Source: an uncultured Eubacteriales bacterium (GTDB lineage Bacteria; Bacillota; Clostridia; Oscillospirales; Oscillospiraceae). From it: 9,542 nucleotides of DNA. Within the stretch, counting starts at the first letter, position 1; every line of letters starts with the position of its first letter. The DNA is taken from positions 1-9,542 of the forward strand of contig ONTN01000040.1 of NCBI GenBank assembly GCA_900320765.1, written 5' to 3'. Shown here piece after piece: positions 1 to 6,294 of the stretch. The notes under the pieces are model-generated. The model ran no database searches. It had not been told where the DNA came from and worked only from the letters and a program-made list of their open reading frames with translations. A program made the translations under genes and the position numbers.

Positions 1-252
1 GACGGCGGCGTGATAGTCACGAACCCGCCATACGGAGAGAGACTATTGGATATTAGCTCCGCCCGCGAGCTTGCCGCAGCCTTTATGAGGTCGGCGAAAA
101 AGCTTCCCGACTGGGATATCTATATAATATCGTCGGACGAGGAGCTTGAGCACACCGTCGGCATGAGGGCGCAGAAGGTCAGAAAGCTGTATAACGGTAT
201 GATAAAATGCGGCTACTATAAATTTACAAATAAGCCGGGGGTAAGGAAATGA
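1..252 (+). CDS. Class I SAM-dependent RNA methyltransferase, YpsC/RlmL-like (3' end only)
   Basis: The last 83 residues of a gene that begins before the window; the reading frame is open from base 1 to a TGA at 250-252. Residues 7-13 read TNPPYGE, the NPPY motif IV that positions the target base in N6-adenine and N2-guanine methyltransferases. The ending KVRKLYNGMIKCGYYKF is typical of the THUMP-domain YpsC/RlmL family, whose members methylate 23S rRNA with S-adenosylmethionine in the cytoplasm. The THUMP domain and the SAM-binding glycine loop must lie upstream and cannot be checked, so the exact target base is unknown. The stop codon overlaps the start of the lipid kinase gene (ATGA, 249-252), which implies translational coupling. 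Family assignment is firm; substrate is inferred. Confidence 0.88.
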   Translation, partial: DGGVIVTNPPYGERLLDISSARELAAAFMRSAKKLPDWDIYIISSDEELEHTVGMRAQKVRKLYNGMIKCGYYKFTNKPGVRK

Positions 253-1181
253 GACAGCTTTTCATCGTAAATCCCAAGGCGGGAGGCTATAGCGAAGACC
301 TTCGCGACAGAATTCGTGACGCAATGAGCGGGCGGATTGCAGAGTACGAGATCTATATGACGGAGAAACCGATGGACGCCGCGGAGAAGGTCAAGCGCGA
401 GGCGCTGAAGGGCGGAGAGCTCAGAATCTACGCCTGTGGGGGCGACGGCACCCTGTCCGAGTGCGCCCACGGGGCGGCGGGCTATTCAAATGCCGCCGTC
501 ACCCATTTCCCTACGGGAACGGGAAACGACTTCATAAAGAGCTTTGAGGGCGACACCGCCCTGTTCAGAGATCTTTCCGAGCTCATCGAGGGCGAGCCTC
601 TTCCGCTCGATATGATCGACGTTAACGGGCGAAAGTGCCTTGACATCGCCTCCGTGGGGATAGACGCCCGCATCGGAACGGATGTACACAGGTATTCGAG
701 CATTCCCATTATCGGCGGCAAGGCCGCGTATATAACGAGTATGGTCGCGAATATATTTAAGGGCATTAACAGAAGCTTTACCTTTACAACGGAGGATGGG
801 GAGCTTAGCGGGAAATTCGCCCTCGCCTGCGTATGCAACGGCCAGTATTACGGAAACGGCTTCCGCCCGACCACTACCGCCGTACCAGACGACGGGGAGC
901 TTGAGATCCTTATCGTGAACAAGGTAAACGTTTTCCAGCTCGCCGCCGTCCTCGGGGATTACTCAAAGGGCAAATGGGAAAAGCACCCAAAGCTCATCCG
1001 CCATATTTGCGGCAGGAAGCTTACGGCAGAGGCGGAGGAGGAGTTCGTCGTAAACGTGGACGGCGAGGCTCTGCATACGAAAAAGGCCGTTATGAAGCTA
1101 GTGCCCCGCGCCGTGAACTTCATTTTTCCTAAGCACAGCGCCTTTCTCGCCGCGAGAAGAGGCGCGGAAGTCACCGCCTGA
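249..1181 (+). CDS. Diacylglycerol/lipid kinase family protein (YegS/BmrU/DgkB type)
   Basis: A 310-residue protein, the usual length for soluble diacylglycerol kinase-like enzymes. It carries the nucleotide-binding signature GGDGT at residues 64-68, followed by LSE (most relatives have LNE), and PTGTGNDF at 88-95, the second conserved loop. The N-terminus (FIVNPKAGG, about residues 5-13) is the classic start of the DAGK catalytic fold. Known members phosphorylate diacylglycerol or related lipids with ATP at the inner face of the membrane, recycling lipid for phospholipid synthesis; the exact lipid cannot be read from sequence. The ATG at 249 overlaps the upstream stop and is preceded by a purine-rich GGGGGTAAGG at 237-246. 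The C-terminal region (GEALHTKKAVMKLVPRAVNF) is the expected beta-sandwich end. It probably forms a two-gene unit with the methyltransferase. Confidence 0.9.
   Translation: MRQLFIVNPKAGGYSEDLRDRIRDAMSGRIAEYEIYMTEKPMDAAEKVKREALKGGELRIYACGGDGTLSECAHGAAGYSNAAVTHFPTGTGNDFIKSFEGDTALFRDLSELIEGEPLPLDMIDVNGRKCLDIASVGIDARIGTDVHRYSSIPIIGGKAAYITSMVANIFKGINRSFTFTTEDGELSGKFALACVCNGQYYGNGFRPTTTAVPDDGELEILIVNKVNVFQLAAVLGDYSKGKWEKHPKLIRHICGRKLTAEAEEEFVVNVDGEALHTKKAVMKLVPRAVNFIFPKHSAFLAARRGAEVTA
1138..1165 (+). other. Strong hairpin inside the 3' end of the lipid kinase gene
   Basis: GCGCCT (1138-1143) plus TTCTCG (1144-1149) pairs with CGAGAA (1153-1158) and AGGCGC (1160-1165), leaving a three-base loop and one bulged G at 1159. 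That makes 12 base pairs ending 16 bases before the stop codon region. No T-run follows directly, but the next 40 bases are AT-rich. It may protect the 3' end of the transcript or slow polymerase before the groESL promoter; this is inference. No other terminator-like structure lies between the kinase gene and the groES promoter. Confidence 0.4.
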
Positions 1182-1216
1182 ATTTGTGAAATATTTATTA
1201 AATAGCGAAAGACCAC

Positions 1217-1245
1217 TTGACATTCTCTGACTATAGTGGTAAATT
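1217..1245 (+). promoter_or_regulatory. groESL promoter (SigA type, extended -10)
   Basis: A perfect -35 TTGACA (1217-1222), a 17-base spacer and a -10 TAAATT (1240-1245) preceded by TG at 1237-1238 (extended -10). Transcription should begin near 1252, inside the CIRCE element that overlaps the last two bases of the -10. This is the standard arrangement in which bound HrcA blocks polymerase. Confidence 0.85.
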
Positions 1246-1270
1246 AGCACTCGGCAACAAAGAGTGCCAA
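1244..1270 (+). promoter_or_regulatory. CIRCE element (HrcA operator)
   Basis: TTAGCACTC (1244-1252), a nine-base spacer (1253-1261), then GAGTGCCAA (1262-1270). The consensus is TTAGCACTC-N9-GAGTGCTAA, so there is one mismatch, C for T at 1268, in the right arm. In Gram-positive bacteria HrcA binds this site and represses the chaperonin genes until heat or protein-folding stress occupies GroEL. The site overlaps the -10 and the expected transcription start, and would also lie in the 5' leader of the mRNA. hrcA itself is not in the window. Confidence 0.95.
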
Positions 1271-1309
1271 AATGGTTTATTATTGTATTTAATATAGGAG
1301 GCATGCAAA

Positions 1310-1594
1310 ATGACATTGAAACCCTTGGCCGACAGAGTCATTCTGAAGCGCGTAGCCGCTGAGGAGACGACAAAATCCGGCATAATCCTCACATCGGCGG
1401 CTCAGGAGAAGCCCCAGGTGTACGAGGTTATCGCAGTCGGACCCGGCGGTGTGATCGACGGAGTCGACGTTGTTATGGAAGTTGAGGTCGGCGACCGCGT
1501 TATTACCGGAAAGTACACCGGCACCGAGGTCAAGCTTGACGGCGAGGAGCTCACGATTGTGAAGCAGTCCGATATCCTCGCGATAGTCGAATAA
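1310..1594 (+). CDS. groES: Co-chaperonin GroES (Cpn10)
   Basis: A 94-residue protein, the standard GroES length. The opening MTLKPLADRVILKRV is the family's signature N-terminus, the stretch around residues 16-32 (AEETTKSGIILTSAAQE) is the mobile loop that docks onto GroEL, and GDRVITGKYTGTEVKLDGEE is the expected beta-barrel core. Seven copies form the lid on the GroEL ring and close the folding chamber in the cytoplasm. The start is fixed by AGGAGG at 1296-1301, eight bases before the ATG. It is the first gene after the CIRCE-controlled promoter and is followed 18 bases later by groEL, the universal operon order. Confidence 0.98.
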   Translation: MTLKPLADRVILKRVAAEETTKSGIILTSAAQEKPQVYEVIAVGPGGVIDGVDVVMEVEVGDRVITGKYTGTEVKLDGEELTIVKQSDILAIVE

Positions 1595-1612
1595 GGAAGG
1601 GAGATCATAATA

Positions 1613-3238
<1,626 letters not shown>

Positions 3239-3242
3239 AATT

Positions 3243-3364
3243 TCAAATGAGACCCGCTTTGCTGGGCTCTCATTTGAGCTTGCAGTCCGCTGCAGCGCAC
3301 GGCTGCGCCGCACGTTTGCGGCCTGAAAGGTATTTTTGACGAGGTACACGCCCCCGCCAAAAAT
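3243..3364 (+). other. Cluster of adjacent hairpins downstream of groEL (non-coding)
   Basis: Five inverted repeats follow each other within 122 bases. First, TCAAATGAGA (3243-3252) pairs with TCTCATTTGA (3268-3277), with CCC/GGG extending inward past a bulged C at 3267. Second, TGCAG-TCCG-CTGCA (3281-3294). Third, GCGCA-CGGC-TGCGC (3295-3308). Fourth, GCCGCA-CGTT-TGCGGC (3307-3322), sharing two bases with the third, so the two cannot both form fully. Fifth, an imperfect stem of ATTTTTG (3332-3338) with CAAAAAT (3358-3364), continued inward by CG/CG and GG/CC across single mismatches. None has a terminator-like T-tract directly after it. It could stabilise the groEL mRNA 3' end, be a structured small RNA, or be an interspersed repeat; these cannot be separated from one copy. 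Confidence 0.5.
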
Positions 3365-3390
3365 GATTTAATAATAATCTCTTAAGTATG

Positions 3391-3420
3391 AGGCGTCCGC
3401 GAAAAGCGGACGCCTTATTT
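3391..3420 (+). terminator. Intrinsic terminator closing the groESL transcript
   Basis: AGGCGTCCGC (3391-3400) pairs perfectly with GCGGACGCCT (3406-3415) over a five-base GAAAA loop, followed by TATTT (3416-3420). The T-tract is short, so termination may be partial. It lies about 150 bases after groEL and directly before the promoter of the next gene, which fits insulation of the two units. Confidence 0.75.
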
Positions 3421-3422
3421 CG

Positions 3423-3451
3423 TTGCGCCGCGGTTTACGGCGTGATATAAT
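3423..3451 (+). promoter_or_regulatory. Promoter of the LUD-domain gene (extended -10)
   Basis: A perfect -10 TATAAT (3446-3451) with the extended TG at 3443-3444, and a weak -35 TTGCGC (3423-3428) at 17 bases. Transcription would start near 3458, just ahead of the Shine-Dalgarno site. This placement excludes the in-frame TTG at 3423 as a start codon. Confidence 0.65.
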
Positions 3452-3473
3452 ATCCTCAAGGGAGGGAAAACGC

Positions 3474-4103
3474 ATGAATGAGAATATTATAAAACGCAAT
3501 GAGCTTCTTGCCGCGAAGGTCATAAAGGGGCTCGAATCCAGAAATATGACGGGGTACTACGCCGCGACGAAGGAGGAGACGCTGAAGAAGGCCCTCGAGC
3601 TTATCCCGGAGGGGAGCTCAGTCACGATGGGCGGTTGCATGAGCGCCCACGAGATCGGACTTACCGCCGCGCTGAAAAGCGGGAACTACGAATTTATCGA
3701 CCGCGACGCATATGAAGATAAGAGAGCCGCGATGCTCGCCGCCTACGACGCGGACTGGTTTCTCGCGAGCGCGAACGCCATGACAGAGGACGGAGTGATA
3801 GTCAATATCGACGGGAACGCGAACAGGGTTTCCGCTATCGCTCAGGGACCGAAGCACGTCCTTTTCATCGTGGGTATGAACAAGATAACGCCCGATACGG
3901 ACACCGCTATGAAGCGGGCGAGGAACGTCGCCGCCACGATAAATGCCCAGCGCTTCGGGCTCTCGACGCCTTGCGCAAAAACCGGCTCCTGCATGAACTG
4001 CAAATCGCCGGACACGATATGCTGCCAGTTTCTGATAACCCGCTATTCAAAGCACAAGGGCAGGATATGCGTTATCCTCGTAAACGATACGCTTGGCTTT
4101 TAA
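3474..4103 (+). CDS. LUD-domain (DUF162, LutC/YkgG-like) protein
   Basis: A 209-residue protein of the LUD fold (lactate utilisation domain, shared by LutB and LutC). Supporting stretches are IPEGSSVTMGGCMSAHEIGL near residues 43-62, DADWFLASANAMTEDGVIVNIDG near 84-106, and GPKHVLFIVGMNKIT near 122-136. The C-terminal part holds a cysteine cluster: Cys167, Cys173, Cys176, Cys183 and Cys184, a possible metal or Fe-S site. This stand-alone form is common in Clostridia and is not accompanied here by lutA or lutB, so a role in lactate oxidation is not supported; its substrate is unknown. The ATG at 3474 is chosen because AGGGAGGG (3459-3466) sits at good spacing and the promoter lies over the longer alternative. 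Thirty-one bases separate it from the next gene with no terminator between. Confidence 0.85.
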   Translation: MNENIIKRNELLAAKVIKGLESRNMTGYYAATKEETLKKALELIPEGSSVTMGGCMSAHEIGLTAALKSGNYEFIDRDAYEDKRAAMLAAYDADWFLASANAMTEDGVIVNIDGNANRVSAIAQGPKHVLFIVGMNKITPDTDTAMKRARNVAATINAQRFGLSTPCAKTGSCMNCKSPDTICCQFLITRYSKHKGRICVILVNDTLGF

Positions 4104-4134
4104 GCCGGCATTATTATAGAAGGAGACTTGCGAT

Positions 4135-5571
4135 ATGGAGCGAGTAAAGTCGGTTCTGAGCTATAAGAAGCCCGCGTTCTGGATTATCCTTGCCGTGCTT
4201 TTAGCCTTCGTCGCCGCCGCCGTCCTGTTCCTGACGAGCCAGGTCAAGAAAAACGATCCGGTGGACGCGCCGCTCGGGGACTACGTTTCCTCTCGTCTCG
4301 TGTATCTGACCCCGTTCAGCTCCGCCCTCCCTGCGGACGATTCGGGGTTTATTTACCGCTTTGGAAAATCGGAATTTAAGCTCATAATCAGGGATACCGG
4401 CGAGGTTACGGATTCGATGAGCTCCGATTCAGACCTCTCGCTTTTATGGAAAGAAGTTCCGTACTCCAATGAGGAGTGGGAGAGTATGCTGCTCTCGAGC
4501 TTCCTTATCGACGCGAGCCCGACTCTCGGCGAGAATACCCGCTATATGTACCTCACCGATAAATACTTCCTTTTGGATAACGATGGCGAGCTTTGGCTCG
4601 TAAATCTCAGCGGAAACCCGAAGGGAACCTTCATCTGGTCGATCTACTCCGTAGTACCGGCAGATGAATACTATTCATGGCCGGAATACACCGTAACGAG
4701 CGGGGATAACTCGATAAGGGCAACGCTCATTTCGGAATACGACATACCTGCTCTTATGGGCGATGCCGTCGAATTTCTGACTGTCGACCCGGGAAATGAC
4801 ACCGTGCCATTCCACTTATATGAGGGCGGGGTCGAAAAGAGCGGCACGTACAGCATCTACGATACCTTCACGGGAAAGCCGCTTGAGTTTATAACTCCAT
4901 CCGGTCTTGAGGCTCAGACCTATATCCTGCAAAACGCCGCGCCCGGCGGGCGCTACATCGTCTCCGTGCGAACGGACGACGCCTACCTCGCCTTCGGCGT
5001 CCGGCTACAGCCCGGCGTCGTCCGCCTTCCGCTCATTCCGGGCGAGCTGAACGAGGACGATTTGGCGGCCTTTACCTCGTGGTTCAAAGGCGCAGAAGCG
5101 CTGAGCATAAGATGTATGTTCCTCGCAAGCGAATATGAAAAGCCGGAGGACGTCGATCTCTACGTTCTCTTCCGCGAGGGACTTCATGAAGAGGGAAGGT
5201 ATCAGCTGAGCGAAGAGGAGCTTCAAAAGCTCGGCGAGATTTGGGACGAGGAAGCGCTTCACTTTGATATTTGCAAAATACCGCGCGCTGAAATGGACAG
5301 GGTGCTTCGCAAGTATATCGGAATTGGACTTGAGGATACGAACAAGGTATATCTTAACGATTTAGTCTATTTAGCCGAGTATGACGCATACTACGGCGTG
5401 GGTTCTGATACGAACGTGGTTATTCCCGTCTTCACTTCGTGCACCCGCCGGGCGGATATGGAGACCCTTGAGCTCAGATACTACGACTCGCTCACAAAGC
5501 AAGAATCCATCCTCGTGCTTAGACCGACGGAGGACGGCTATCAATTCGTTTCCAATAAACGGGTAGATTAG
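4135..5571 (+). CDS. Membrane-anchored protein resembling the C-terminal half of clostridial BlaR1/M56 sensors, without the peptidase domain
   Basis: A 478-residue protein with one N-terminal membrane segment (about residues 14-34) after a basic stretch (VKSVLSYKKP), predicting a short cytoplasmic tail and a large extracellular part. This start, KSVLSYKKPAFWIILA then a hydrophobic run ending FLTS, closely resembles the internal segment of many clostridial BlaR1-family M56 metallopeptidases, where it follows the HExxH protease domain. The C-terminal region, with RAEMDRVLRKY (384-394) and YLAEYDAYYG then SDTN (412-427), also resembles the ends of those proteins. No HExxH motif is present here. 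The gene is not simply truncated: AAGGAGA (4120-4126) gives a proper ribosome site nine bases before the ATG, and the upstream DNA codes for the LUD protein. The middle has many aromatic and acidic residues and no motif I recognise. Function unknown; an extracellular ligand-sensing or lipoprotein-like partner role is only inference. The family link is from memory and needs a profile search. Confidence 0.7.
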   Translation: MERVKSVLSYKKPAFWIILAVLLAFVAAAVLFLTSQVKKNDPVDAPLGDYVSSRLVYLTPFSSALPADDSGFIYRFGKSEFKLIIRDTGEVTDSMSSDSDLSLLWKEVPYSNEEWESMLLSSFLIDASPTLGENTRYMYLTDKYFLLDNDGELWLVNLSGNPKGTFIWSIYSVVPADEYYSWPEYTVTSGDNSIRATLISEYDIPALMGDAVEFLTVDPGNDTVPFHLYEGGVEKSGTYSIYDTFTGKPLEFITPSGLEAQTYILQNAAPGGRYIVSVRTDDAYLAFGVRLQPGVVRLPLIPGELNEDDLAAFTSWFKGAEALSIRCMFLASEYEKPEDVDLYVLFREGLHEEGRYQLSEEELQKLGEIWDEEALHFDICKIPRAEMDRVLRKYIGIGLEDTNKVYLNDLVYLAEYDAYYGVGSDTNVVIPVFTSCTRRADMETLELRYYDSLTKQESILVLRPTEDGYQFVSNKRVD

Positions 5572-5580
5572 TATTATAGC

Positions 5581-5617
5581 ATATTGCCGCGACCGGAAGG
5601 CCGCGGCAATATTTTTT
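5581..5617 (+). terminator. Intrinsic terminator after the BlaR1-like gene
   Basis: ATATTGCCGCG (5581-5591) pairs perfectly over 11 bases with CGCGGCAATAT (5602-5612), with a further CC/GG pair inside the loop, followed by six T (5612-5617). It starts ten bases after the stop codon and closes the LUD/BlaR1-like unit. The run of A bases complementary to the T-tract is missing upstream, so it points to + strand termination. Confidence 0.93.
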
Positions 5618-5627
5618 ACTTTCCCCC

Positions 5628-5655
5628 TTGACAAACGGAGAATACGTGATATTAT
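5628..5655 (+). promoter_or_regulatory. Promoter of the metal-efflux operon (extended -10)
   Basis: A perfect -35 TTGACA (5628-5633), a 16-base spacer and a -10 TATTAT (5650-5655) with the extended TG at 5647-5648. Both elements are strong, so the operon should be expressed unless repressed. The operator repeats begin inside the -10 box. Confidence 0.85.
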
Positions 5656-5682
5656 GAACATATGAACAGATGTTCATATGTT
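5653..5682 (+). promoter_or_regulatory. ArsR/SmtB-type operator with three half-sites
   Basis: AACATATGAACA (5657-5668) and TGTTCATATGTT (5671-5682) form a perfect 12-2-12 inverted repeat, the layout bound by dimers of ArsR/SmtB/CadC repressors. In addition, TATGAACA occurs twice in tandem (5653-5660 and 5661-5668), so a third half-site overlaps the -10 box. Binding here would cover the -10 and the expected start of transcription, and metal-loaded repressor would release it. The regulator is almost certainly the product of the gene 15 bases downstream (autoregulation, inferred). Confidence 0.9.
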
Positions 5683-5696
5683 TGGGAGGTGAGAGG

Positions 5697-6062
5697 ATGA
5701 TAGACAAGAACGGCACCGAGCTTTGCGACGTTCGCGTTCTGCATAACGACGTCGTCGGCAGGGTGAGGGGCAAGATGCCTGATGAGGATGAGCTTTTCGA
5801 CCTTGCGGAGTTATTTAAGATTTTCGGTGATTCTACCCGCATAAAGATACTGTACGTGCTGTTTGAATCCGAAATGTGCGTATGCGACATAGCGGAGGTG
5901 CTTGGCGCAAGCCAGAGTGCGGTAAGTCATCAGCTTCGAATAATCAAGGGAGCGAGGCTCATTAAATCCCGCCGCGAGGGAAAGACGGTTTATTATTCAC
6001 TTGCCGATGACCACGTAACCACAATAATCGGTATGGCCAAAGAACATCTTGAAGAGATTTGA
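5697..6062 (+). CDS. ArsR/SmtB-family metal-sensing repressor (CadC/SmtB-like)
   Basis: A 121-residue winged-helix repressor. Residues 36-55 (LAELFKIFGDSTRIKILYVL) open the DNA-binding domain; the recognition helix is near 71-83 (ASQSAVSHQLRII), and the wing ends in GKTVYYSL. Two metal sites are visible. The alpha3N type uses Cys61 and Cys63 of the CVCD motif with Cys10 (and perhaps His16) from the N-terminal arm, as in CadC. The alpha5 type matches the DxH-x10-HxxE pattern exactly: Asp104, His106, His117 and Glu120, as in SmtB and CzrA. This suggests sensing of Cd, Pb or Zn. The ATG at 5697 follows GGGAGGTGA (5684-5692); a longer start at 5670 would lie inside the operator. It heads the operon with the HMA protein and the ATPase, and the operator lies just upstream. 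Confidence 0.93.
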   Translation: MIDKNGTELCDVRVLHNDVVGRVRGKMPDEDELFDLAELFKIFGDSTRIKILYVLFESEMCVCDIAEVLGASQSAVSHQLRIIKGARLIKSRREGKTVYYSLADDHVTTIIGMAKEHLEEI

Positions 6063-6075
6063 GGAGGAAACGGAA

Positions 6076-6294
6076 ATGAAGAAGAGCTATAAGATAGAGA
6101 TCGACTGCGCGAACTGCGCCGCGAAGGTAGAGAACGCCGTCAAAAAGCTTGACGGGGTCAATGCCTGCACCGTCAATTTTATGACGCAGAAGCTCACGCT
6201 CGAGACCGAGGCTGAGGATCAGACCGCCATAGTCCGCGAGATCGCAAGGGTGGGCAAGAAGATCGACGACGATTTTGAGATTTCCGTAAAATGA
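6076..6294 (+). CDS. Stand-alone heavy-metal-associated (HMA) domain protein
   Basis: A 72-residue single HMA ferredoxin-like domain. The metal loop reads IDCANCAAK, with Cys11 and Cys14 as the CxxC pair; the Asp10 just before it is the residue found in Zn/Cd/Pb ATPases such as ZntA, whereas copper proteins usually have Met or Thr there. The rest (VENAVKKLDGV, then a beta strand and helix) fits the fold. It likely binds Zn or Cd in the cytoplasm and passes it to, or regulates, the ATPase encoded next. The ATG at 6076 follows GGAGG (6063-6067); a longer TTG start at 6049 inside the repressor gene is unlikely. Its stop overlaps the ATPase start (ATGA, 6291-6294), so the two are translationally coupled. 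Confidence 0.93.
   Translation: MKKSYKIEIDCANCAAKVENAVKKLDGVNACTVNFMTQKLTLETEAEDQTAIVREIARVGKKIDDDFEISVK

Noticed and set aside
3243..3277. First hairpin after groEL as the operon terminator
   Set aside because: The stem is strong but is followed by GCTTGCAG, not a T-tract; the hairpin at 3391-3415 with TATTT is a better terminator.
3423..3473. Longer N-terminus of the LUD protein starting at a TTG
   Set aside because: The extension coincides with the -35/-10 promoter, while the ATG at 3474 has a strong ribosome site.
5670..5696. Longer start of the ArsR-family repressor
   Set aside because: That ATG is within the operator repeat and would be at or before the mRNA start; the ATG at 5697 has an excellent Shine-Dalgarno site.
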